Below are positions 1 through 5,848 of a stretch of DNA of 13,712 bases, one piece after another. Within the stretch, counting starts at the first letter, position 1, and each line of letters begins with the position of its first letter. The notes below the pieces were generated by a model. The model made no database searches, was not told the origin of the DNA, and was given only the letters and a program-made list of their open reading frames with translations. The position numbers were made by a program, and so were the translations under genes. Where the stretch lies: positions 1-13,712 of the forward strand of contig CAZPWF010000019.1 in NCBI GenBank assembly GCA_964590725.1. Direction: 5' to 3'. The stretch comes from CAZPWF01 sp964590725 (GTDB taxonomy: Bacteria; Patescibacteriota; Saccharimonadia; Saccharimonadales; JACQNP01).

Positions 1-78
1 TTACAAACGCACCTAACCAGTAAAAATATTAAGCTGACTATAGGCTCTTGCATTTTTCTAAGAAGTGCACATAATTAA
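1..78 (+). CDS. Possible 3' end of an upstream gene (partial)
   Basis: Frame 1 is open for 25 codons from the window edge and stops at TAA 76-78; the other two + frames close within 21 bases. The tail contains a short hydrophobic run (SCIFL) and is not recognisable. A strong + strand terminator at 123-177 would fit a gene ending here, though it lies 45 nt downstream. A competing minus-strand frame begins with ATG at 51-53 and runs off the edge with no Shine-Dalgarno sequence. The evidence is thin and the fragment cannot be identified. Confidence 0.25.
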   Translation, partial: LQTHLTSKNIKLTIGSCIFLRSAHN

Positions 79-98
79 ATATGGAAGTAGGATCAGCG

Positions 99-114
99 GA
101 ATCCGATCGGATTC
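99..114. repeat. Perfect 16-bp palindrome
   Basis: GAATCCGATCGGATTC equals its own reverse complement with no spacer. It sits between the putative upstream stop (76-78) and the terminator hairpin (123-170). A spacer-free palindrome is more like a binding site for a dimeric DNA-binding protein than an RNA hairpin. No cognate regulator is visible in the window. Confidence 0.6.
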
Positions 115-122
115 GTCCAATG

Positions 123-177
123 CGGTTACTCCACAAACAACATTAATAATCAGTTGTTTGTGAGAAGCCGTTTTTTT
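123..177 (+). terminator. Intrinsic terminator upstream of the HD hydrolase gene
   Basis: Arms 123-141 and 153-170 pair over 17 base pairs, with one mismatch (A128/A165), one bulge (C131) and one G-U pair (126/167). The core is the perfect 10-bp repeat CACAAACAAC/GTTGTTTGTG. The base of the stem (C123-G170) is followed directly by seven T residues at 171-177. It could end the upstream gene or act as an attenuator for the HD gene, whose start codon is only 29 nt beyond the T-run with no obvious promoter in between. Confidence 0.7.
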
Positions 178-205
178 GTTTCTCGCAAACAGAAAGGACG
201 CAATC

Positions 206-661
206 ATGGCAACACTCGAACGAGCCATTGAAATAGCAACTACAATTCATCAAGGTCAAACCCGTTTCGATGGTAGTGAATATATAAATCATCCACTTAG
301 AGTCATGGGGACTGTTGCAACACAGGGCCATTCAATAAAAACACAAATGGTAGCAGTTTTGCACGATGCCATTGAAGACAGCGAAGGAAAACTTAGTTTT
401 CATGACTTAAGACAAAATGGTTTTGATGACCAAGTAATCTTTCCATTGGAACTGTTAACAAAAATAAAAGGCGCTGACTACGACCTGTACGTTCAAAGAT
501 TGGCAGTAAATTCACGGTCACGAGCAGTAAAAAAGGCTGATCTTTTTGACAATCTCGATCTGACGGGACTAGAAAATCCATCACTTAAGCGCATTGAAAC
601 AATCGAGAAATATGGCCGATCATTGTTATACCTCGCCCGCTTTCCTCAGCCACGTGTATAG
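206..661 (+). CDS. Stand-alone RelA/SpoT-type HD hydrolase (small alarmone hydrolase)
   Basis: A 151-aa single-domain HD phosphohydrolase resembling the hydrolase half of RelA/SpoT and the Mesh1/SAH enzymes, which remove the 3' pyrophosphate of (p)ppGpp using Mn2+. All expected metal ligands are visible: H29 in the INHPLRV motif, H53-D54 within HDAIEDSEG (with E57 and D58), and D112 in KKADLFDN. The FDGSEYINHP segment matches the family's xDGxPYxxHP signature. There is no synthetase, TGS or ACT domain. A TTG start at 176 is possible, but ATG 206 has AGAAAGGA 7 nt upstream and fits the family start. A decayed copy of its last 16 codons lies at 2090-2137. Alarmone hydrolysis is inferred from the family; another nucleotide substrate, or an antitoxin role like that of some small hydrolases, is possible. 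Confidence 0.88.
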   Translation: MATLERAIEIATTIHQGQTRFDGSEYINHPLRVMGTVATQGHSIKTQMVAVLHDAIEDSEGKLSFHDLRQNGFDDQVIFPLELLTKIKGADYDLYVQRLAVNSRSRAVKKADLFDNLDLTGLENPSLKRIETIEKYGRSLLYLARFPQPRV

Positions 662-693
662 CTACGGGCCCAATATACCCATCCTTAGGTTTT

Positions 694-2001
694 TTATACC
701 ATCCTGACAATGTCTATCTGCCGAGCGTGAATACCGTTAACTGAGATATTCGCTACGGGTAGCAAGCAGTCAGTTATGGTTTCTGGTGTCGAAATATCGT
801 CATCATAGTACATGGGGACATCAGCAGCAAGATGTGGATCAAGATATCCATCTCCATTTTCAGATAATTTTCGCCCAGGGACTATAACCGTACCGCGGTG
901 TAAAGCAAACGATCGATCATACGGAGAAGTTGCATCAAGAAGAGAATCTCCATCGACCACAAACTTACCTTCCCCGCGAGCTGTTAGCGTTAGTTTTCGC
1001 TTACAATTTAGAGCAAGCTTCTCAACATCATACTTTTCTTTATTGCCCCACCTATCTTCCCTCTCTTGCTTAACCGTAGTCACCTCAGTAGTTCCAAGAT
1101 AAATAATTAATTCTTGGCTGGCCTCGAGTTTGGATGAATCGAGTCCTGGACCCTCAAATACTTCCGTAAGTTTTTTTGAAATAATCTCGCGTTCTAAAAT
1201 CGCTTTTTCTTGTTGAGCCCGCGTATGCAGAATTGACAGGAGTTCTTGGTCTTCTAGTTCAGTTGCGATCTGTTCGACACTTGCGTCCTTCCACTTTTTT
1301 TCATATTTTTTCCGGGCACTATCACGTGCTTTATCACCTTCCGCCGATGTTTTGAACGTTTCGCGATATTCAGCTATAAATTTATCTTTTCTCTCTGCTT
1401 CCTCTTCAGAAATCTCAGCTTTTGCGGATTCTGTTGCCTCGCCTCGCCAGCCTTCTTCCAATTCACGTCGTTTTTTCTCACGAAAGTCACTCAATTCTTC
1501 AGAGCTCTGCACTTCTTCGGCTATTTCGGCCTTAAATTTCTCACGGTTTTCTTTCGTATCTATTGAGGCAGTAGCACTTATTCTTTCCGACTCCATTACT
1601 TCAGCTTGTATCTCTACACGAACATCATGCTCAGCCCTTTCGCGTATTTCATCAAATGTGCCATCGGCGCCAAACAATTCATGCAATTGCGTAACTATCT
1701 TTGCGCCCTCGTTTATACGAACGTCAGCAGCATGTCGATCGTATTCATCATGTTTAATCTTTTCTGACAATTCTTTACTCAGACGTTCTCGTTCAGCGCC
1801 CTCAATAGCAATTCTTGCTAGTATCCTTGCCTCTTCCTCCAGAATCCCGACTTCTCTAAGATCCTTAAGTTCTGCAATAACATCAGCCTCGATACCCCGT
1901 GCGCTCTCAATTAACGACTCCGCATCTTCAGCTCGTTGTTGTACTATCTCATTAGCTTCAGTGAGTGCTTGTATCTCCTGCTTTTTATGATTCCACGCCA
2001 T
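694..2001 (-). CDS. Coiled-coil protein of unknown function
   Basis: A 435-aa protein that I do not recognise. Residues 1 to about 290 are almost entirely Glu/Lys/Arg/Ala-rich with heptad-like spacing and no proline-rich breaks, predicting a long alpha-helical coiled coil. Residues from about 295 to 435 differ in composition, with beta-type stretches such as ELIIYLGTTEV, KRKLTLTARGEGKFVVDG and RGTVIVPGRK, and look like a folded C-terminal domain. No signal peptide or membrane segment is visible, so it is probably cytoplasmic. The gene converges on the HD hydrolase gene with 32 nt between stops. It has its own strong promoter placed so close to the ATG that the message should be leaderless. 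The next ATG is more than 100 codons in, supporting this start. A scaffold, SMC-like or surface-filament role is possible but unsupported. Confidence 0.85.
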   Translation of the reverse strand: MAWNHKKQEIQALTEANEIVQQRAEDAESLIESARGIEADVIAELKDLREVGILEEEARILARIAIEGAERERLSKELSEKIKHDEYDRHAADVRINEGAKIVTQLHELFGADGTFDEIRERAEHDVRVEIQAEVMESERISATASIDTKENREKFKAEIAEEVQSSEELSDFREKKRRELEEGWRGEATESAKAEISEEEAERKDKFIAEYRETFKTSAEGDKARDSARKKYEKKWKDASVEQIATELEDQELLSILHTRAQQEKAILEREIISKKLTEVFEGPGLDSSKLEASQELIIYLGTTEVTTVKQEREDRWGNKEKYDVEKLALNCKRKLTLTARGEGKFVVDGDSLLDATSPYDRSFALHRGTVIVPGRKLSENGDGYLDPHLAADVPMYYDDDISTPETITDCLLPVANISVNGIHARQIDIVRMV

Positions 2002-2008
2002 TTTTATA

Positions 2009-2037
2009 ATTATAATACCGTATCCTTCTATTGTAAA
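2009..2037 (-). promoter_or_regulatory. Promoter of the coiled-coil gene, predicted leaderless
   Basis: Read on the minus strand, TTTACA (2032-2037) is followed after exactly 17 nt by TATAAT (2009-2014). Only 7 nt separate the -10 box from the ATG at 1999-2001, so transcription should begin at or within a base or two of the start codon. The AGAAGGA-like stretch lies between the two boxes and would not be in the mRNA. Confidence 0.75.
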
Positions 2038-2089
2038 TAATATGTTATTATTACCATTAGCGCTTGCAGAAGTTAAACGACCGACTTGT

Positions 2090-2137
2090 GGTTGATCGCT
2101 ACTATACCTCGCCCGTTTACGCAGCCACGCGTATAGC
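2090..2137 (+). pseudogene. Decayed duplicate of the 3' end of the HD hydrolase gene
   Basis: These 48 bases align to 614-662, the last 16 codons plus stop of the HD gene, with one 1-nt deletion. Over the first 26 bases all six differences are transitions, and five of the six are silent in the HD reading frame; the sixth turns CGA (Arg) into a TGA stop. The single deletion follows the shared TATACCTCGCCCG run; beyond it the two copies agree again through CAGCCACG.GTATAGC, including the old TAG stop (2134-2136). Upstream of 2090 the match fades. It is most simply a remnant of a lost paralogue or a partial duplication, and is not expressible as protein. Confidence 0.6.
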
Positions 2138-2266
2138 GCTGCAGCGTTTTTTCTGAATTGGCTGAGCGATATCCTGCATCAAAAGAGCAATGACTGCCTT
2201 GGCTACTGCTGTATAAATAACTAATGGCTCTCTGTCGCTACCCTGAAATTCAGGAAACTCGCTCAT
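2117..2266 (-). CDS. Small ORF translationally coupled to glyS (49 aa)
   Basis: The ATG (2264-2266) overlaps the glyS TGA stop (2263-2265) as ATGA, a classic coupling arrangement. The ORF runs 49 codons to TAA at 2117-2119. The N-terminal part is acidic (MSEFPEFQGSDREP), followed by a short hydrophobic or amphipathic helix (YTAVAKAVIALLMQDIA) and a basic tail (QKKRCSAIRVAA). The last 10 codons are antisense to the decayed HD duplicate, so the present C-terminus may have been created by that insertion and the ORF may be a truncated older gene. There is no Shine-Dalgarno sequence. I do not recognise the product; it may be a chance ORF. Confidence 0.4.
   Translation of the reverse strand: MSEFPEFQGSDREPLVIYTAVAKAVIALLMQDIAQPIQKKRCSAIRVAA
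2137..2152 (+). terminator. Palindrome followed by six T (weak terminator candidate)
   Basis: The 10-bp palindrome CGCTGCAGCG (2137-2146) is followed directly by T6 (2147-2152), just after the old stop codon of the decayed HD copy. As RNA, GCAGC (2121-2125) could instead pair with GCTGC (2138-2142) around a 12-nt loop. It may be the former terminator of the lost gene. The stem is short, so activity is uncertain. Confidence 0.3.
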
Positions 2267-3621
2267 TTACTTATTGAATTGACCAGGTCTGGGATTTTTA
2301 CGCGTTTTTGCTCGGTTGTATCACGATCACGAATAGTTACACTGTTATCTTCCAAAGAATCAAAATCTATGACAACGCAATACGGTGTACCGATTTCATC
2401 CTGTCGGCGATATCGTTTACCGATGTTGCCATTATCATCCCACATCACGTTACCAAACTCTTTTTTGAGCATAGAGTAAACTTCACGTGCCCTATCAACA
2501 AGCTCTGGCTTGTTCTTAAGTAAAGGCGAAACCGCTACACGATACGGCGCAAGTTCTGGCTTCAGTTTTAACACTACGCGAGTATCACCGTTAATCTCTT
2601 CCTCACAGTACGCATCCACCATAACCGCCATAAACATTCGTCCAACTCCAACTGAACTCTCTACGACATAAGGTACAAAACGCTCTTTAGTCGCATCATC
2701 AAAATACTGCAAGTCTTTGCTGCTAGCTTTTTGGTGACTAGAAAGGTCAAAGTCAGTTCTGTTGTGCGTACCCCATAATTCTTTGAACCCCTGAGGATAA
2801 TTGAAATAAATATCGTGGGCTGCTGCTGCATAATGCGCACGTTCTTTTTCATCATGTTCATGCCATTTAATATTCTTCTCATCAACACCAAGCCGGTTGA
2901 TTAAAAAATCCCAAGCAAATTCGCGCCACGACTCATACACATCTTTTTGTTCACTTGGTCGTATGAAATACTGCATTTCCATCTGCTCAAGCTCCCTAAC
3001 CCGGAAGATAAAGTCTCGGGGTGAGATCTCGTTACGAAAAGCCTTGCCTATCTGAGCAATACCAAATGGCAACTTAGCTCGCATTGTCTCGCGAACGTTC
3101 TCGTAATTCGTGAAAATTGAGCCCGCTGTCTCTGGTCGTAAGTATGCAACAGAGCTATCATTCTCGATTGGACCAACCCAAGTTTTCATCATCATATTGT
3201 AGTATCTCGGCTCTGTAAGGGTCTTCTTTCCGCAAGTTGGACACGATTTGTCTTTGAGTAATTCTTTTAACTCATTCAGGTCGGTAGAATCAGTACCCGC
3301 CAAGTGATCAGCGCGATGTCTTGCGCCACATGTTTTGCAATCTACCAGCGGGTCGGTGAAGCCAGCCACATGTCCGCTCGCCTCCCAAAGTTTTGGATTC
3401 TGGATAATTGCCCCGTCAACACCAAAAATGTTGTCGTGCTCTCGCACCATGGCTTTCCACCACTCTTGCTTGATGTTATTTATTAGCTCAACGCCTAATG
3501 GGCCGTAATCCCAAAATCCAGCCAATCCTCCATAAATTTCACTGGCTTGAAAAACAAAACCGCGACGCTTGCATAGCGAAACAATATCTTCCATGGTTAC
3601 TTCTAGCTTTTTATCACTCAT
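2263..3621 (-). CDS. glyS: Glycyl-tRNA synthetase, single-chain dimeric type
   Basis: Charges tRNA-Gly with glycine using ATP. This is the alpha2 (GlyQS) class II enzyme of 452 aa, not the alpha2beta2 form. Visible landmarks are the N-terminal SLCKRRGFVFQASEIYGG and DYGPLGVEL, a likely zinc site with C95, C98, C127 and C130, LRPETAG at 161-167, motif 2 (FRNEISPR, 195-202) followed by FRVREFEQ-like RVRELEQMEMQ, motif 3 (SVGVGR, 323-328), and an anticodon-binding domain from about 358 to the end with GKRYRRQDEIGTPYC. The length is typical. The ATG at 3619-3621 has no Shine-Dalgarno sequence but a -10 box 8 nt upstream, suggesting a leaderless mRNA. A 49-codon ORF overlaps its stop. Confidence 0.97.
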   Translation of the reverse strand: MSDKKLEVTMEDIVSLCKRRGFVFQASEIYGGLAGFWDYGPLGVELINNIKQEWWKAMVREHDNIFGVDGAIIQNPKLWEASGHVAGFTDPLVDCKTCGARHRADHLAGTDSTDLNELKELLKDKSCPTCGKKTLTEPRYYNMMMKTWVGPIENDSSVAYLRPETAGSIFTNYENVRETMRAKLPFGIAQIGKAFRNEISPRDFIFRVRELEQMEMQYFIRPSEQKDVYESWREFAWDFLINRLGVDEKNIKWHEHDEKERAHYAAAAHDIYFNYPQGFKELWGTHNRTDFDLSSHQKASSKDLQYFDDATKERFVPYVVESSVGVGRMFMAVMVDAYCEEEINGDTRVVLKLKPELAPYRVAVSPLLKNKPELVDRAREVYSMLKKEFGNVMWDDNGNIGKRYRRQDEIGTPYCVVIDFDSLEDNSVTIRDRDTTEQKRVKIPDLVNSISK

Positions 3622-3629
3622 AACAACTT

Positions 3630-3657
3630 AGTATAACTGCTTTAAAGGACTATTCAA
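3630..3657 (-). promoter_or_regulatory. glyS promoter, predicted leaderless
   Basis: On the minus strand, TTGAAT (3652-3657), 16 nt spacer, TATACT (3630-3635), then 8 nt to the glyS ATG. No Shine-Dalgarno sequence lies between. The -35 box falls inside the inverted repeat at 3643-3680. Confidence 0.6.
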
Positions 3658-3680
3658 ATGAATATAGAAGTAGTCTTTTA
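3643..3680. repeat. Inverted repeat between the membrane-protein gene and glyS
   Basis: Arms 3643-3652 and 3671-3680 pair over 10 bp with one G-U pair, around an 18-nt centre that itself holds TATTC/GAATA. One arm includes the TAA of the upstream membrane-protein gene (3678-3680) and the other overlaps the glyS -35 box. It could be a weak transcript end for the upstream gene or an operator over the glyS promoter; there is no long T-run. Confidence 0.4.
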
Positions 3681-4136
3681 GGATGATACAGCTTCTTGTG
3701 CTTGGGCTTGCCACAAAATAGTTCTATGCTCCCTTGTCAAAACCATCGCTGCAGCACCGGCCATAGTTGCAACGGCCATATACATGAAAATTTCTTTTTC
3801 GCTAAATGGGAATTTCATATTTTCATATTCAGGAATAGTAGCTTTGCTTAGGTAGTCATCTACTGATGGTATGTCATAATAAGCCGTCGTAACTTTTGCA
3901 CCAGCAGTTTTGGTTGTTGAAACATGATACACGAAGCCATTATATTCTTCTGACTCATTAGGCTTGCAGTCCTCAGGAGGTTGAGCGGCAACAGTAGCAA
4001 CATCGCCTAGAGCAGCAGCACATAGCTGCACTTCATGATTATTGTTTGCCTCATATATTTCGAATCCAGCATATAAAGCCAGTGGCGCAGTTATTGCAGC
4101 TCCAGCACAAATTGCAAAACGATTAGCTTTTCTCAA
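3678..4136 (-). CDS. Two-span membrane protein, paralogue 1 of a tandem pair
   Basis: A 152-aa protein of unknown function. A positively charged N-terminus (MRKANR) precedes a hydrophobic segment at about 7-25, then a polar region to about 112, a second hydrophobic segment at about 115-135 (IFMYMAVATMAGAAAMVL) and a short tail with Arg/His, predicting both ends in the cytoplasm and the middle outside. The outer part holds C39 and C57, which could form a disulfide, and a DIPSVDDYLSKA motif. The start is TTG (4134-4136), chosen because AAGGAGAGG lies 4 nt upstream. The next upstream gene encodes a protein of identical length and layout, with C10 and C39 at the same positions. An unassigned envelope function is likely. 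Confidence 0.75.
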   Translation of the reverse strand: MRKANRFAICAGAAITAPLALYAGFEIYEANNNHEVQLCAAALGDVATVAAQPPEDCKPNESEEYNGFVYHVSTTKTAGAKVTTAYYDIPSVDDYLSKATIPEYENMKFPFSEKEIFMYMAVATMAGAAAMVLTREHRTILWQAQAQEAVSS

Positions 4137-4169
4137 TTATCCTCTCCTTACTATAAACATTAATAGAGC

Positions 4170-4178
4170 ATTATAACA
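4170..4178 (-). promoter_or_regulatory. Extended -10 promoter of membrane-protein gene 1
   Basis: On the minus strand TGTTATAAT: a perfect TATAAT (4170-4175) with the TGn extension (4177-4178). No convincing -35 box is seen at the right distance. Transcription would start near 4163, giving a leader of about 27 nt that includes the strong Shine-Dalgarno sequence at 4141-4149. Confidence 0.55.
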
Positions 4179-4253
4179 GAATCGGTTTGTAATTTTTATA
4201 AAGATATTAATACGATCCTAAATTCTTGGCATTAGCAAATCAGGTTTAGGTAA

Positions 4254-4712
4254 TTAATTTTGGGGAGTTCGGTTTTGTTTGTCCCAATAATTAAATAAAA
4301 CTCCGGCACCCCCGGACGCTATAATTATTATTGCTCCGATCTGAGTTACTCTTTCCCTGGCGTCCAATTCCTGTTGTTCATGAGCGCGGTCTTCAAACTC
4401 GCTAACCGAAGGTATTATAGGGTACCCTGCATTCTTTATGTGTAGGTCACCATACATATCATCATATGCAAGTTCTTGAGGAACTCTATCTAATAGGACT
4501 CTAGAGGTTGCACCCTCGCATTGCTTTGGAATTTTTGGAACTGTTTTGTTTGGGTCTAATTCATAATTAATGTGATAAGCCTCTATCGCCTTAGAGCACT
4601 GCTCTATAGCTTTATCAGTAATCTCAGGTGTATTTACGAAAACCTTACAGCCCAACGTAACAGATGAAAAACCGGCTAAACCACACGCAATACCTTTACC
4701 AATTTTATTCAA
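4254..4712 (-). CDS. Two-span membrane protein, paralogue 2 of a tandem pair
   Basis: A 152-aa protein of unknown function with the same layout as its downstream neighbour: basic N-terminus (MNKIGKG), hydrophobic segment at about 8-26, outer region to about 118, second hydrophobic segment (QIGAIIIIASGGAGVLF) and a short polar tail. Cysteines fall at 10, 22, 39 and 65; C10 and C39 match the neighbour exactly, and IIPSVSEFEDRA parallels its DIPSVDDYLSKA. C39 and C65 lie outside the membrane and may pair. The start is TTG (4710-4712) with GAGG 8 nt upstream (4721-4724). It has its own promoter, so the two copies can be expressed separately. No known family is recognised. Confidence 0.75.
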   Translation of the reverse strand: MNKIGKGIACGLAGFSSVTLGCKVFVNTPEITDKAIEQCSKAIEAYHINYELDPNKTVPKIPKQCEGATSRVLLDRVPQELAYDDMYGDLHIKNAGYPIIPSVSEFEDRAHEQQELDARERVTQIGAIIIIASGGAGVLFNYWDKQNRTPQN

Positions 4713-4738
4713 ACTATAAACCTCAATTTAATACTAAG

Positions 4739-4767
4739 ATTATATACTTTTATTAATACATTTGCAA
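4739..4767 (-). promoter_or_regulatory. Promoter of membrane-protein gene 2
   Basis: On the minus strand, TTGCAA (4762-4767), exactly 17 nt spacer, then TATAAT (4739-4744). Transcription should start near 4732, giving a leader of about 20 nt that contains the GAGG Shine-Dalgarno sequence. Confidence 0.65.
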
Positions 4768-4779
4768 CATTTCTTATAA

Positions 4780-5466
4780 CTAAATTATTGTTTTGTCTAT
4801 ATTACGACATAAATCCAAACAGTCAGATGTAAACTTTTCAATTCCATGTACAAAAGCCAACTTTTTAGGGCTAGGCGCTTGCTGACAGAGCCGCAATAAT
4901 TTTATATGCCCTTCTGTAAAACTCGCCAACTCAGACTCTCCGAATGCCATTGAATCATAATTAAACGCGTATTTTTTACCAGTTCGTAACGATTTACCCG
5001 CGTCATCTAGCATAAGTTCTGGCGAACGGCCCCCATTCATGAATATGTGCATCAAAAACCACAATTCGATAAGCTGCAAAGACAATTCTGGTTCATTAAG
5101 TCCAGCCATCGCAGAGTGCAACACATCATAATACTCTCCGCCTCCATAATCCTCTGTTATGCTGTCTATCTTTTTAATACACGTATAGCCTACATTGACG
5201 CGTTCAATATCTTTGAGAATATTTGGAAAATGTAGATCAGTACGTGTCGAAGCAAGTGTGCTTAAGTCTGTTCTACCCTTGATATATGTAATGTCGTTGG
5301 TACTAAAAAGTTCAATGCCACCTGCTAATTTAGATTTTGGACGACGGACACCCTTGGCAATTACCGATATTTTACCCTGATCTGGCGTTAACAGACGGAC
5401 AATTCGGTCTGCTTCTTGATAATCAATGCGTCGGAGAATAATAGCTTTTGTTGTGACATGATTCAT
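4780..5466 (-). CDS. recO: DNA repair protein RecO
   Basis: RecO anneals SSB-coated single strands and, with RecR, loads RecA in the RecF-type recombination pathway. The 228-aa protein has the typical OB-fold start (KAIILRRIDYQEADRIVRLLTPDQGKISVIAKGVR), with the diagnostic YQEADRIV and KGVRRPKSKLAG, followed by the helical C-terminal domain. In many RecO proteins the middle carries four zinc-binding cysteines after a GxxPxL segment; here GGRSPELMLDDAGKS and the following stretch lack them, so the zinc site is absent. The ATG (5464-5466) overlaps the TGA of the receiver gene as ATGA, so recO is the third gene of a coupled cluster. No separate promoter is seen. Confidence 0.93.
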   Translation of the reverse strand: MNHVTTKAIILRRIDYQEADRIVRLLTPDQGKISVIAKGVRRPKSKLAGGIELFSTNDITYIKGRTDLSTLASTRTDLHFPNILKDIERVNVGYTCIKKIDSITEDYGGGEYYDVLHSAMAGLNEPELSLQLIELWFLMHIFMNGGRSPELMLDDAGKSLRTGKKYAFNYDSMAFGESELASFTEGHIKLLRLCQQAPSPKKLAFVHGIEKFTSDCLDLCRNIDKTII

Positions 5467-5846
5467 ACTTTAACTAAAATAATATCATCTACGACCTGTG
5501 TCAGTTTTTGAACACTTGTCACTGGTTTATATAAATAACTGCTTATAAAATAATCCTTGTAAAATGTTTTAGGCAAATTAATACTTGTTGGTGGAACCAT
5601 TGTATGTAGTAATATCGGTATATTTTGCCATTCACTGTATGAACGAAGCTCGTATATAAACTCTACGCCGTTGTGATCGATAAGCTGTAGCTCTAAAATA
5701 ACAAGATTATGACTATGCGTATCTAGTGCTTTGATAGCCGATTGAGCGTCATGAGCAAGCGTAACGTCATAACCGTGTCTTATTAGCGCTGCGGCGTATA
5801 CTTTGGATAATATATAATCTGGCTCGATGAGTAGCAGCCTGGACAC
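5463..5846 (-). CDS. Receiver-domain protein lacking the phospho-acceptor Asp
   Basis: A 127-aa protein consisting only of a CheY-like receiver fold. The pattern is clear (LLLIEPDYIL for strand 1 and the acidic pocket; HNLVILELQLIDHNGVEF for strand 3), but the residue aligned to the phosphorylated Asp is E52, and the second acidic-pocket residue is P9 (E8 and D10 remain). T82 and K107-P108 match the conserved Thr and Lys-Pro. Glu at the acceptor site usually cannot be phosphorylated and can mimic the active state. There is no output domain. The start is GTG (5844-5846), 2 nt after the stop of the kinase-like gene and without a Shine-Dalgarno sequence, so translation is probably coupled. The gene overlaps recO by 4 nt. 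Confidence 0.82.
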   Translation of the reverse strand: MSRLLLIEPDYILSKVYAAALIRHGYDVTLAHDAQSAIKALDTHSHNLVILELQLIDHNGVEFIYELRSYSEWQNIPILLHTMVPPTSINLPKTFYKDYFISSYLYKPVTSVQKLTQVVDDIILVKV

Positions 5847-5848
5847 GA

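Noticed and set aside
1..53. Minus-strand frame starting at ATG 51-53 and running off the window
   Set aside because: Only 17 codons are visible, with no Shine-Dalgarno sequence or good promoter; the competing plus-strand frame is just as open.
154..192. The second leader hairpin as a classic antiterminator
   Set aside because: Its 3' arm (180-192) is transcribed after the T-run, too late to prevent termination; it can only affect RNA that has already read through.
662..693. Bidirectional terminator between the convergent HD and coiled-coil genes
   Set aside because: There is a T6 run near 690-695 and a GGGCCC palindrome, but no stem of useful length that joins them.
1352..1990. A 212-codon plus-strand open frame antisense to the coiled-coil gene
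   Set aside because: It is a low-complexity Ser/Arg/Ala sequence produced by reading the Glu/Lys/Ala-rich coding strand backwards, with no ribosome binding site or promoter.
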